DNA of 64,000 bases. Origin: Aldrovandia affinis (Eukaryota > Chordata > Actinopteri > Notacanthiformes > Halosauridae). The notes below the pieces were generated by a model. It was not told where the DNA came from. It did not search any database and saw nothing but the letters and a program-made list of their open reading frames with translations. Made by a program: the position numbers and the translations under genes. Location of the stretch: positions 3,001,392 to 3,065,391 of the forward strand of contig JAINUG010000085.1 of the NCBI GenBank assembly GCA_029706075.1. The letters run 5' to 3'. Below, in pieces: positions 11,251 through 24,761 of the stretch (position 1 is its first letter; each line of letters starts with the position of its first letter).

Positions 11251-14200
11251 GCAATTGTGTTAGTATAAAATAGTATAATTTTCCCACTTTTTTAAGCATA
11301 CAATATAGCTCAGTTTATTTTGTACATTTTTTATTTGTATTTATTTTAAAGAGTGGACAGCAACACGATGCCAAACAATTAGATTACAGTCAGAGGGCAT
11401 ATAACACAAGGAGTGCTCATTACTCTTCTGCCCTGTGGCTGTTCTGCTTTTGGACTCCTGCAACAGAGTGCACATATGATTAGACCCCCAGGGGAGCAAA
11501 GTGTCTGAACTTCCCCATGACTCCCAGTTTAAAGACTGTCTCAGCCCAGAGCCATGAAAAACACAGGAGTTATGGAGAAGTGTGTCAGTGAAGTCAACAA
11601 CTGTCTAAAGGACAGATTCTGGCCTGTATTTTACAGTGATCAAGAACATGATTCATCTGGGGAGAAAGTTGCACATCAACAAGAGGGGCCACTTGCAGTG
11701 ATGTATTACCAGTGTTAAAAACAGCCCAGGCAGGGGGTCAGTCAAAATAAAGATCCTGTTTAGAGCTTGTTAATTCATGCATTCACAGATTCACACATAT
11801 GATCCCTCAGGTGACGTTGTCACAACTTTTGTTTAAATTGTGATTGTGCTACACCTATTGTATTTCCCCTTCACTTGTATTATATTTTATTTGTAAAAAT
11901 ACCAAGAGTGACATGTGATTAATCATAAATCACATGCCTCTGGCTTAATATGAAGATTTGAATACAATTGCCATCTTGTTGTGTATACAGTACACAAGTT
12001 CACTCAAAATATCAGTTGAAATGCAGTTCAACAAGTTACAAGATAATGAACTCTCAATTAATTCCTTTGAAAAAATTCACATACTAAGTCAGTATTCAGA
12101 TATTGGATTGGATTGTCATCACGCATAACAGATAGTATTACAAGTTTACATGACCATTTTTTAACTAAGCTAATTACCACACAAGCCTCCTTGGACCTCA
12201 ACCTCGGTGGAAGAGCCATCTGACGCATTTTTGGAAGAGATGAATCACATCTGGGACACCTTGTTCAGGTAAAGTTGCCAGCGCTGAAAGAGCAAAGAAG
12301 AGAACGAACCTGTCTCCAAACACATTTGTTGATAGTCAACCCCATCGTGAAAGGGTGGAACAAATTGCAGTAGGAACATTAAGGCATCTTTGTTGCATAA
12401 TTCATGGTGCCAGGAAGAGGGTCGTCTTTCCTGTTTCACTCACTGCAGATCATGCCTGCTGGTTCACCTCATTAAGGCTAACAAACTACAAACGTTTGGT
12501 AAGAAAGCTTCTCTCTCGCTCAGATGGAGGCCGCTGAGTCGACTGGATACACCGCTGTCATTTCCTTTGCATATTTTTGTTTGACATTTTATTGAATCAA
12601 CTTAATATTCAAAGTCACAAAATAACTGAATAAATGCATGACAATGTAACAATTTTGCAATGTAAAAAAAAAAGTACAGTGCTACAGTAGACATGGCAAA
12701 ACGCGAGGTTTACTTATTTCTCCTTGCAAAGTGGCAGCCATTAGCAAGTATAAATAATGTTCTGCCATGTTTGGTTGTCTTTGCAAGTTCCCTCGACAAA
12801 GTGATTTCTCAGACCGTTGATAGAATGCTAAACAACTCATTCCAGGATTCAAAGTACAGTACAAAAAAATGCCTGTTTTAGCCCGCCTTGCAAGTGCAGT
12901 TTTTCATGCGCCTTTCATGAATTTCAAATGGATTTCAAATCAAGTATCATATTTTGAACTGGGTTTATTCTCTCATTATTTACCCATTTTCTTTACTCCT
13001 TATTTCTCACAGTCTTTCGTGATCGAGTATAGTCAAATGAAGTGTTGCTTTTTCCTCAGTGGTGGAATGTATCAAAGCCAGAACAACTGACATTTGGAAT
13101 GATGGGTTTTCAGCAGCAGGATGAATCACAAACATTACGATTTTCCGGAACAATGCAAACAGTCCGCTCTCACCTGGTAGGCAGTCTGGGGTGACTCATG
13201 TCCCCAGCTGTCTTCAGCTCATGAGAAACAGAAATGTATCTGAAAATCTAATAAGTTAATCAAATAAGCAGAATCAGTCACATTCTATTGGCAAATCAAT
13301 GACCATTTAAATTGTGTCCTTCTGTGAATAACTGAATTGTTTTGTACTGAAAGATGTGTCTTTTGAGGGGAAACTGTCTCATAACCTAGCACATGGGCAC
13401 GGCTTTTCCTGAAACACAATGGGTCAGAGACACACAGACTTACTGTAATAAGTGAGTAGTAAGGGAAAAATAATAATAGGATTGAGACTTTTTTCTAATG
13501 TATTTTTGTTTTCTAGTATTAACTATCCAACCTTACAAAAATTACTGCAAGGTTCAACTAGTGTCCCTCGATTAAGTCTTGTTTTCATTCAATTAATTCC
13601 TGTATGAATTGCCCACAGGAGCTTTTTTGTTATTCTATGTATAGAGATTCATTGGTTTACTTTGAGGGTAAAATTAATATACGTGTATGAAAATCTATAT
13701 AGATATAATATTTGTGTTATAGCAATGCATGTGTTAAATGTTCAGCTGTCTTTAAACTGCTGCATTTGTACCAGTCCATAAACATGCACAACATCGCTCA
13801 AAATAACTGTAGTGTACTGGGGGTCTGTTTGTATCACATCATAATTAGATTCATAATTAGGTTCTGAAGTTTTTCATAACATGCATTCCTATTAGGCCAG
13901 ACATCTCTTTGAGATCAAGCTGAGAAGAGGCTAATAAGAGTATCCATTACACGCACAGGGAACATGTCAGCAAAGGACTCGGTAAGTACTGCTTAAGATG
14001 GGATGGGTTTTAACTGACTATGTGATGTCATATTCTGTTTGATAGAACTGAGAGTCGTGGATAGCTGACTTCTTTTCAGTTTCTTTTCCCCTCTGGCTTG
14101 AGATGCCTAATCAGAACATCAGACACATTCCAATCAAGAAGCAGATTGGCCTTGCTCAGCGACTTTGATATGCCCTTCAGCCCTCACATGTGCCATTTCC

Positions 14201-17200
14201 CTTGCAATTATGACAAGAAAAAGAAGAAGAAAAATAATTCAGTCATCCTTGGTATAACATCTCATTTAATAGTTGGCATCACCTACAGCACAGTGTCCCC
14301 ATCAATGCACTGGTCAATTGCTTTTTCTTCGCGATCCAGAGGGAAGATTACCCCTTACTGGCCCACCAACACCACCTCCAGTGGTGACCTGTTTTTTTCC
14401 GCAAGGTCTCCCATGCCCAACCCCACTTAACTCACAGGGTGATATGACTGCTGGTTCCAAACGTGCATGTACCATGTGGTCATTGCGGCAGCTCTCTGTC
14501 CACACTACAGCCACAACAGGTGGCCTCTGCATTCCCCAGCCATGTCTCCAGGATCTGGCATATGTCAAATGTGAGCAGACTATCAAGAAAGAGTCCCATC
14601 AACAAGGCGGTGCCACTCAAGCTGTCAGCAGCTATATGGATAAAGCAGGAGAATGTGCCATGGTATTTAGGGTTCCCACCCAGGACCCTATAAATACCCA
14701 GAAACTCAGTGAGTGTTTATTTTCAACCAGGCTACATTCCTGCATCTAGGCCACGACAGCAAGCGAGCTGTTGTGCTTGCACATGCGTATATATAAAATG
14801 ACCACAGCGAAGGTGTCAGAAACTTTAGAACTTGTTAATTGTCATTGAGGTGTGACACGCTGTCTTTGATACTGGGGCCCATGTTTGTCATTACCTTGCA
14901 GGTGTCCCATTCATTCACGCCTGCCATTAGGCCATCCGCAAAGACATCCTATACCTTGGCGACACGTCAAAGTGATTGATGGTATCCTAATCTGGTCCGG
15001 GCAGCAGCGTTGGCTGTCCTTGCTTTTGGTTACCATCTGAGCTTCGCCGCTCTACATTGCCACGGCACGTTTTCCAACGCTGGAACCCTTTCTATCAGCA
15101 GGTTACACAGCACTCTGGAATCCCGAGGTTATTCGATGCAGGCTTAGCCATAAAATGCAGAGGGATAAATCTGTGACACAAACACCTGACTTGTTCAGTG
15201 TGACACTTTTTTTTTTTCATTCTTTGTTCAGTGCAATCCTGCCCAGGGAGCTATACATGTGACACAAATGGGAGCTGCAGTGAGATTTCCACTGATCCAG
15301 TAACCTTAGATAGCAATAACATTAAGTGCAGCGCCGCCTCCCTTAGAGTCTGGAGACAGGACAAACAGCTAAGGCTCTGTGGCTGAAATATATTCTCAAC
15401 ATGCCAATCTGTTTCAATGACATTTAGAGAGCAACAGAGGCCTGCGCATGGAACAAATAACCCAGGCTCCCGTGGACGGCTTCCCCGAGGTGCCTCGTAA
15501 AGACCGCCGGTCCTGGGAGCGGGAGTGAAATGCCAGTGGACATGAGGGGAATTGTGGTGGGCTTGATTGCCTGCGCCCCATAGCTGTAGGCAGCAGCGGA
15601 TAATTGTGGCCCAGCAATCGGATTTTCACCCTACATCGTGCGGCGTAAAGGCCAGAACGTCTTATTTCTGTACCTCCGGGATACAATCAATACCAAATTA
15701 GCCTTTAATTACCACCCTATCAAGTATTCAGTGTTGACTTATGATTAGACGTCAGTCAGTCGTGTGGAGATGTACCTCCTCGACAGGGGGAATGTTAACG
15801 TGGGAATGGTTACTCAGTGAGAAAGTTCCGTAAAATTATGCACACGCTCAGACGTGACGTAGTGTCTGCATGTGCGGAAAAAAGGTGTGCATCCACTGAT
15901 AGCAAAGCAGCATGGGAACAGAGTGGGCAGTTTGTGGACTGCAGCTTAGCATGAAATAGCTTTGAGACAGTCTCCATGAACACTGGTAAATTAATGCACA
16001 CCCTTATTGGTTATAGGTTTGCAATGTACAGTCGCGTGTATTCAGTGTGAGTGGTGCTGAAAATACTGTTTAAGATTCCTTATGTGCTTGACCTTATGTG
16101 GGTCTCCCTGTTAAATGATGCTTTGCCGTCACAGCCAACAAATAGTTTTGAAAGGAAGCGTGCCAAAAGAACAATATCTCATTTCAATTCGCACAATGCT
16201 CGCAAATGACCACCATAAACCTGAACACTAACTCTGATATCTGTTATTCCATCAACGTTGCAAGTCATCAGACTGACACGTACAAATGGTTAGTTTTCAT
16301 TGCCCTCCTTTCAAAAAGATAAAACTGACAAACATTATTGCTGTTATTAGTCTTAATCATGGGCCTTGGGCTACATGCTAGAGACCCAGTACTATTTCTT
16401 CTAGTCCCATTTGACAGCGTTCAAAATGTGGTGGAGCTCAGCCCTGGACTGGTTATTTCCACATAACAGCACATGTGCAAGTGACCACTAACAAAGGCTT
16501 AAGGAAAGAACATTTCAGGCTTGGAAAACCACACATATAAATCCACCATGAGTAATAGTTTTTTAAAGGATTTGATAAATTCAGGGTTCTATGGCACTTG
16601 ATGTTGGGCTCGGGTAATGTGCTCTGTGACTCTCCACAGTATTACCACTGTGACTAATCTTTTTCTGCCTGAGCATTAACCCAAACCCTCATTGAAAAAC
16701 ATGCAGTGTACAGCGGCAGCCTTGAATAATTCAAAGGTGTGCTTTCTCGCACAAAGGGGCAGAGGGCAAGCCGGAGGGGTAGATGTCAACCTCGCTGGAC
16801 ACTGCGAAAATTCTCTCCCTGAACCGAGTGTTTTTGTCACAACGGAGTAATGCTCTAGCTTACGCAAACCCTTTCCTCTTCCTCCGATTATACGGTCCTT
16901 GTTAGTTTAATTCAATCGCGGTTGTCTCCTTCGCAATAACGAAAAGTTTTTTGCATTTACGGAACCGCTGAATCGGTGCTCGTGCGGGTTTGCGTCAGGC
17001 GGTTGCCTGGAGACGATGTCATCTGCAATTAAAAGCAGAAGGAAGACGGGCAAGTTTGTCCAAAAGTGGGAGAGTAGTACAGGAAGCAGGCTAGGATCAG
17101 GTTTGTCACCAAGATAAATCGCCGGCTTATAATTATTTCTCTTTATCAGGGAGAAGCAGCCGGGCATGGCGAGATACCGCTCTGTCCTTGTCACTTCTTA

Positions 17201-19033
17201 TGAATGGCACAGCAGATGCGTTCCATGCCACTGAGGCCAAATGGCAGAGGGGCAGGCAAGGTGCCTTTCAAGGAGCAAGGTGCCCACATCAAACACAATG
17301 CCAGCAGCAATGCTGCCAGCACACAAGAGATTTGGTTACCCTGGCAGTTCATGGGCAAATGCACTAAAACTGAAATTGGCACTATTAGATTAGTTTCACT
17401 TATTCCAATTAACACAGGAAGCTAATAGTCTGTTGAGAAGATGCTGTCAGGTTGAATGGATTACAACTAATATTTCTGTCTTGGTGAATTCTATTTCAAA
17501 TTACACTCGATTTTTTTTTCATATGTCTTTGCTGTGTATCACTTTCAAAAGTGATAGGTTGGTAGACTGAAACTTCTAATGCTTTTGTGACAAGCATATT
17601 TTCCATTTGAATTGAGTGATGTTAGCCTTTTTGCACATATGTGCCATATTACCAGGGTAAAATGAATGAATGCATAAATAAATACATACATGTAAAAATA
17701 AAGGTTATTTTAAGGTTATTACACATTTTTCACATCCCACACAGTTTGGAATGGCTACAGTTTGCATACATTTTTTACATTACATAATAATGTAGTAGGA
17801 ACTATGATTAAGGAAAGTATTTATTTTTCACAAACACCCACACATTAAATGAATGACACTTGTATATAATGCCACAAGTTGTCTTTGCATTTGATTATTA
17901 AATAAACCTTCTTTCCTCACTTCTGAAATATATCAAATATTTGCTTTACGATTCCTAAATGTCTTGTAGTTTGTGTTGGAAGAGCACCATTGGCAGATAG
18001 ATCCAACTGTAATTTAGATTATAACTTCCAAAAGTATAGATCGGTGTCCTTGACAAAATTGCATGCTGGGCAGTACGATAGTTTCAAGGTTTCCAAGGAG
18101 GTACTTCAATGAATATTCATCAATCAAGAATGTGGAGATCATCATATTTTAACATATACACCATCATGTTGTGGCAGGGCAATATTTCATTAGTGTTTCA
18201 ACCCCCCATTGAGAGTTTCAATACTATTTCAAAACCCCTAAAATAGGTGGAGGTTCAGTTCCTAACAATTTAATGTCAAACATTTTTAAACAGTAGATTA
18301 TACTTTCATAAATTCTATATCTAGAACTAGATTATGGCTGCATCACAGTATGGGGTGAAGAGAGATAGATTAAGTGATGAGATTAAGTGCTCTGACATGG
18401 GATTCTATGACAATGGTCATCTATGGATATATTTGCTTTGACAAACCACCTGATTAGTTCTAATTAGTCTCCCCTGATGCAGTTCGCTGGACTGTTAAAG
18501 CAGTAGCATGCGTCCTATAGGCTGATACAGTTGTGGCTTCTCCCAAGCCTGCAGGAACACCAGTGCCAGAGCTTAACTCCTCCGGACCCAGCCTCATCCT
18601 CAAATGTCATATTAGCATGTTAAAGCAAAGGGAAGATGATCAGGGAGAAACGGGTAAGCATATTCGTTTCAGATGAGCTCACTACGTGGTAGCAGGAGGA
18701 CCGCAACAATTTATTCAATAAGCAACGACAAATTCAAATGGCTCTTCCCCTCTCCCTCGGACCGTGTGATTAATCTCACATACAGAATAAATCTTTGTAG
18801 CCGGGCTGCCCTGCATCTGCATCTGCACTAGCCTTTAAAAAAAAAGCTATTTTCCTTTTTCTGTGATTACTCAGTGCACTGGCAAGCTTTTAATGTACTA
18901 CTAATTAAATGCATTCTCTAAATGAAATATTCTACCGAGGCAGTGTGTCTTGATGCATTTAATGGCTCGAGCATTAATCAGCCACTGAAAAGGGGATTAC
19001 ACTTAATCAGCACTATCAAAAGCATATGAAAAA
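11251..19033. other. Unique noncoding sequence, no gene seen
   Basis: About 7.8 kb with no supported gene and little obvious repeat. The ORFs at 14,098-14,430, 14,273-14,749 and antisense 14,314-14,586 sit in one moderately GC-rich block (14,270-14,740). All three frames are open over the same bases, which argues against any one being real; this block could be an unrecognised interspersed repeat. The segments 15,420-15,720 and 16,900-17,200 are mixed-composition, with CpGs and homeodomain-like motifs. 17,640-17,960 is very AT-rich. Confidence 0.5.
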
Positions 19034-19394
19034 ATATCCTTGTGAAACGTTAGTTATTTCAGGACATTTCTGTGAGCTCATCTGTTTGGTTACACTTTCA
19101 CTGGGCCAGGTGTCTGTAAGCAGTGCCGTGTTCTACACTGCCCTGTGTCTGCTAAGGGAAAACATTACAAAAATATCCTCATGAAATATTAGTTATCTTG
19201 TATGAAGAAAAAAAATACCCTTATGAAATATTAGTTATCTTGTATGAAGAAAAAAAATACCCTCATGAAATATTAGTTATTTCAGGAGATTTTTGTGAGC
19301 TCATCTGTTAGGTTACTCTGTCACTGGGTGAGGTGCCTCTAAGCAGTGTTGTGTTCTACACTGCCCCCTGTCTGCTAACGGATAACATTACAAA
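19034..19394 (+). repeat. Local tandem duplication with nested 42 bp repeats
   Basis: A segment of about 138 bases at 19,034-19,171 recurs at 19,257-19,394, with a constant offset of 223 bases. Both copies contain TTAGTTATTTCAGGA, GTGAGCTCATCTGTT, GTTCTACACTGCCC and AACATTACAAA. Between them is a 42 bp unit starting TGAAATATTAGTTATCTTG with phase starts at 19,182, 19,224 and 19,266, ending in an A-run. The third start merges into the second long copy. The structure suggests a duplication by unequal exchange or slippage, followed by local amplification of its junction. Confidence 0.9.
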
Positions 19395-22300
19395 GGCTCA
19401 GAGATGAGTTACTGCTTTAGGTCAGGATGTGATGGAAAATATGAAATACTTCAAATATGTCAGTAAGTAAATATGTTAAATGCTTTTTAATTTAATAACG
19501 AGTTTATGAGAGACAGAAGAAATCATTTATGTGATTTCAATGTTTAAAGTTGTTAGTTGAAATTAACATTTGAAATAAACTCTTCATGTATAACATTTCA
19601 CAAGGGGACTATTTAAATATGCTATTCGTTTGGTAGACAGAAATGAACAAAGACACCCTGAATAATATATTTATAGTGTATAGCCTACTATCTCTCACTG
19701 GGATTCTATGTCATTTATGAATCCAGGATCCCAACAAAGGATTTTCTGATCTCAATGTTTTATTTATTTATTTGTGTATCTATTCAGTCGCATATATTCA
19801 TATCCAAATTACCCATCGGATGCTTTGTGCTTCAACCACACTCTGTGGTCACCCTTTATGTTCCCCACCCAGAATTGTGTCTGCTGTGCCTTGTTCGCAC
19901 GTAGAGCTCTCAGTGGGACCTCCAATGGCCCCTGCTGGTACAATAAGTGATGTGATGCCCCTCTAACGCAGCGCGGCAAGGAGCGAGCGCTCATCACGCC
20001 CGTCGCACACGATGCGATCTGACAGAGAAACACTTATGCTGGAATATTCAGGCCAGTGCGTCATTACCCTGTCAACAGGGTTATGCCAAGTGACAATAAT
20101 ATGGCTCTTATCCCTCACATTAGGCTACTCTCCTGGAAAAACAAGGAAAATGTGACATTCCCGAGGCGCAGACAGCTGCGCAGTGGCTGTAGGGATGACA
20201 TCATCCGATTTCTTGTAAAGGCGAAAGAAAAGACGTCCAATCTCATTGGTCGACTGGAAAAGGGAGTGACTGCCTCTCTGAGGCATCGGTGATCCGTCCA
20301 CCGAACACCATCTCAGTTCACTTGTGTCCAGATTATAAGGAGAGAGATTATGATTCTCACGGATGAGGGAGCTGCTCCTGGTGACTTACAGAGAGGTACA
20401 ATGGGAGGCTTTCTGGCAGCCGACAGTAATGTGGATTCCCCCGGTTATTTGAAAAAGGAGAGTGAGGGTCACTTATTTTCTCCCTTTGTTGCTTTTGTGA
20501 ACAGAGCCTTGCCACGCTATTTTCAGGTTGTTAATGGCTGCCGGTTTCCCCCGCACTTAACAGGAATTGTGTGCTTCGCCCTTTTAGGACTAGTATTGAC
20601 AGGTGGTTATTTTTTCCAGCAGTTGCCCATTGAATGTGGAAATATCCAGCTCAGTCCAGCACAGTGACGGCGATTTATGTCCATCTTGTATTTTCTCGCC
20701 TTTTAAAAGTCAAAGTACAAAGGGATAAAATGATTCAATATCCATTCTTCTCGAGGGTGACTTGAGTGGATCTTTGCCATCTAAACTCATGGGGTGTGTA
20801 ATGTGTACGTGTAGAATGTATCAGTTATGTACAATGGCAATAATGGTCCAGCTCTCGTTGTGGTACAAGGAAGAGCACAATTAATTTCATATTCAATTGC
20901 TTTTCCATCAGGCTAGTCATCCCAGATCTCGTGTTTCCTCTAATCAAATAATGCACTTCAAATTGCTAATACCGTATTTTAGCACAACAAATTTCAGCAC
21001 TAAACACCCCCCGCAAAGAGAGGTACATTACAGCTTCAATATCCATCCTGCGCCCTCCATTATCAGCTAGACGTGAGAACACAAGTGAGATCGTCGCAAC
21101 GCTATCTCGTCAAGAGCCGCGGGGCTGCCGTTGATAAATGCCTTTTCATAACCCGTTGGAGATTGCATTACCTTAAGCCGGTGTTTGCGATAATTTCCTA
21201 TTTAATTAGGAGCTGAATGTATAACTTGATTGGTAATGAGAGGACCACTGATGTTTAATAAAGTCGGCATCTGTGAAAAGGGGTTTAGCAGCCAAGAAAA
21301 GGATGCTTATGGCTGCAGGTGGGGATGAAAGTCTTCGAGAGGCGGTCGTGGAAACGTGCAGCTGGCTGCATCTGCATCTGTCTTACACTGGGAAAGGAGA
21401 TGTGCATGGCTGGTTATTGTCTGACTAATAGTCAAACTCATACATTTTCACACCCACTTGTATTAAAAATATATTTTTGCAATATTTCTAATTATTATTA
21501 TTATTGATCTCTTATGCTCTTCAAAAACATAGAAGTGATTTAATCAATCCTGGGGATTAAGTCATTTAGTGTTGATAAAAGTAATACTTTTCTAGCAGGT
21601 ACTCTATCGGCATGAAAACCTATTAACTTCTGCTTTGAGAGTAAACGAAGCATTTATGTCTAAGATCAGACAGTGTCTCCAGCTTTGGTTAATGACTAGC
21701 ATAGCAGCACCGAAGCACTTGCAACAGTGCAAAACCAAAATACCGGCAAAAACAAAATACGTGCACGCGTTCCCTCGCCCCCTCTAAGACTCAGAGATGT
21801 ATTCTGAGCTGTCCCTTCTGCTTTATTCCACCCGTCTCTGATCCCCTTTGACTTTAGACAAACACACTCCAACCCCTCTGCAGGGTGTCAATGAAATGTT
21901 AATTTCAAATGGTATTTGTTTGCCAGGAAAAGCTGTGGATCTTGAAAGCCGGGGGCTGGTCGGCTGATCCAGCAGGGGCCTAATTCCTCAGACGCTCTGA
22001 GGGCTGTGACCTTTAACTGCGTTGTGCTCCTGGTGTGAGCGGGGGCACAGAAACACTCCACTAAGACTGCAGGACACTGATAACATTATACAAAAACGGC
22101 CGATTCGCAATGCCCCTTATTTGCCTGCTGCCAATCTATTTTCAACGAAACATCAGAGGAAGTTTGGTGGAGAAGCTAGAACTGGGAAGAGCTGATGAAT
22201 ATTATATAGTATTTGGTAATACGTTTATTCCATATGAAATTATCTGTTGACACCAGCCTGCTTTGCAATTCTTTTGAGTGTATTCCAGTATTTTGTGTGC

Positions 22301-23675
22301 AGCACATTTACGTATATAGCCATACTGTGTACTGTGTACCACTGTGCATATCCCTGTTCTTTAAATATGACCTTTTAGGATAACCCACATGCAAGATTCT
22401 TGATAATACACATATTGTTATATATTTCAAAATTCTGTTTTAATCAAGGTGGAAACAACCAGAAATATAGGCAATCTATTTCAAAATGGAAATAGTTTGT
22501 AATCGTGTTTTGTGACAGTGTATGTGGTATTGTGTGGAAAAGAATAACGTCATAAATTATACATGGGCATATTTAGAAGCTTAAATGAACCATACAGAAG
22601 CTAAGCAATAAGACCAACTAAATAAGTAATCCATGCCTGGGTGCATGAGAAGTGTGCACATCACATGATGCGTTTCACTTAATAAACATACGTAATAGGT
22701 ATCCTGCTGTGTAAAGGTTAATGTATGATGTATATACCTTCTTGGGGGAAAAGAGGCACAATTTAGATTACATATTAGATTAGTTCCTGCGGTAAACCAT
22801 AGCAGGAGGCTATGGGTTAGGCCTAAAAGAAGAAGTGCCAGAAGCCAACACTACAAATTGCGTATTTGCTGAGGGCGTTAAATACCAAAATTGTGCGCAA
22901 TTGCCTCAGTATATTTACGAATGATTCATACAGATGTAATAATTGCATTGCCTCTGACACTAATGCACTTACAGGTCATTTGCACGCGACATGGCGTTGA
23001 AAAATCTATTTCTTTATTTGCATAATATTAACTTCAGACAAAATTGGCCCTGTTAATTCAGATACTCGGGCTGCTTAACACAACTCTGCCATATCTGTCA
23101 TTCTACATGAGCATGTAGCGTTTTTTAAAAGGAAGATGCAGCCATCACCAGTGGTAAATCATCCTTACAGCAATGATGTTAACGATAAAAAAAAGGATTA
23201 AGCAATACCTCAATGCTCTTGTACAAAAATGCACACTCTCAGCCATTGAGTCCAACAGAATGCCTGTGAAGTTATGATCTTTTAGAATCATTCTCTATAA
23301 CGGATAGTTAACATTTTACCTTCAACAAAGACACAGTTTGAGTAATGAGGAACAGTTGCTGTGTGGACAAAGTGGCGACAATAGAGTAATCTTTGTTATA
23401 CATCTGTAATGGTTCAGTTGTACAAATGAATCCGTGCTGGTGTGTGATACATCATCCAGCCTCTCTATTGCAGAGTGTGATGATCTCGGATGTTCTGTCA
23501 GAGTAATTGCTCAGGGCATCAGTCCTCTTGTAAAAACTATATTTTTTTAATGGCAAAGCTGGGTTATGATATTGGTTTCTGCTGAAAGAAAATTGGCACT
23601 TTGCATCAATCAATCATACCTCATTTAGAATCTTTTAACAGTATATCATTACTTCCAAGCTATTCTAGTGCTTTG
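19395..23675. other. Unique noncoding sequence, no gene seen
   Basis: No gene or established repeat family was recognised. Segments 19,970-20,300 and 21,040-21,300 are mixed-composition with several CpGs. The part 20,930-21,300 carries AATAATGCAC, TTTAATTAGGAG and TTTAATAAAG-type motifs in otherwise complex sequence, as regulatory blocks often do. ORFs at 20,056-20,292, 20,350-20,667 and 21,319-21,507 have no motif that I recognise. Confidence 0.5.
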
Positions 23676-23688
23676 TTGTGTGTCTGTG

Positions 23689-23759
<71 letters not shown>
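23676..23759 (+). repeat. (TG)n microsatellite
   Basis: A tract of about 84 bases of TG with a few interruptions (TC and CG), followed by a short T-run. It accounts for the Cys/Val-rich and Thr/His-rich ORFs on the two strands. Alternating purine-pyrimidine DNA of this kind is usually polymorphic and can adopt Z-form. Confidence 0.97.
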
Positions 23760-24099
23760 TTTTTTTGTGTAGATTGGCCCTTCTTTTGCAGTAGATCATC
23801 ACAAGGATGGGATTTCTCGTTAAGAAAAATGTGATTTCCCATTTATCTTCTCAACGATCTGCAGTAAAGCCAAGAGAGATATCAGAAAAGAATAAAGAGA
23901 TTTGAAGGAAGTTGGGTGATGTCATATTTACTCTAGCTCAAGCCTTTTTAAAGGGGCCTGAGCTTCTCCCAAACTGTGCACCTTTCAAAAACCCTTTCAA
24001 ATCTGAATTTCATTCTCTTTTTTGAACTAAAACTATTGTAGCATATGCTCATTACATTCATTTTTGTATGTGTCTATGTATGTATGAGTGAGCGTGTGT

Positions 24100-24360
24100 A
24101 TGTACAGTACCCTCAAAAAATATTCCCACCCTTGATAAAGATGAGCAAAGAAGGCTGTTTAAAATAAACAATGAACGCCTTCCATGACCTCCCCACTCAC
24201 CAGATCTAAACATCATTGAACCTTAATGGGAAGTTCTGGAACATAGAGTGTGTAGTAGATTTCTCACAGAACTGGAAAGGTCCAATATCCCACTATAAAC
24301 AGCATAACAAGAAGGAACCAAAAAGGCTGTTCTGAAGGCAAAGGGCAGCCCAAGTATATG
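24100..24360 (+). mobile_element. Tc1/mariner deletion derivative
   Basis: Starts with an end-like motif (TACAGTACCCTCAAAAAATA, then CACCCTTGATAAAGATGAGC) and jumps directly to the C-terminal catalytic region of a Tc1 transposase on the plus strand. There the bases CACTCACCAGATCTAAACAT encode the familiar S-P-D-L-N motif, followed by the final catalytic glutamate region and a stop codon. The whole N-terminal DNA-binding domain and the first two acidic catalytic positions are absent. The right end is unclear because a family B SINE begins about 40 bases downstream. Confidence 0.72.
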
Positions 24361-24400
24361 TTGTATTATATATGTAATTACCCATTTTTTCATTATTATT

Positions 24401-24751
24401 CATTCATTATCTAACCCACTTATTCCTGGTCAGGGTCATGGGGGGCTGGAGCCTATCCCAGCATGCATTGGGCTAGAGGCAGGAATACTCCCTGGACAGG
24501 TTGCCAATCCATTACTGGGCACATACACCATTCACTCACACACTCATATCTACAGGCAATTTAGACTCTCCAATTAGCCTAACGTGCATGTCTTTGGACT
24601 GTGGGAGGAAACCGGAGTACCCAGAGGAAACCTACGTGGACACAGGGAGAACTTGCAAACTCCACACAGAAAGGCCCTGGCCGGGATTCGAACCCAGGAC
24701 CTTCTTGTTGTGCGGCGACAGTGCTCTCCACTGCACCACCGTGCTGCCATT
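24401..24751 (-). mobile_element. tRNA-headed SINE-like repeat, family B, minus-strand copy
   Basis: Reverse complement of the repeat at 51,692-52,027, matching over its full length. On the minus strand it begins with a tRNA-like head containing a perfect B-box GGGTTCGAATCC (plus-strand GGATTCGAACCC near 24,687-24,698). Then follow a TTTCTGTGTGGAGTTTGCAA block, TACTCCGGTTTCCTCCCACA, AAAGACATGCACGTTAGGCT and GCATGCTGGGATAGGCTCCA, ending in an ATGAATGAAT tail. CATTATTATT occurs at both edges (24,391-24,400 and 24,752-24,761) and may be a target-site duplication, but it is low complexity. The ATGA tail suggests mobilisation by an RTE-type LINE. Confidence 0.85.
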
Positions 24752-24761
24752 CATTATTATT

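Noticed and set aside
14098-14749. Coding gene from the 110- and 158-codon ORFs
   Set aside because: Plus and minus frames are open over the same bases, and no motif is recognised. An unknown repeat is as likely.
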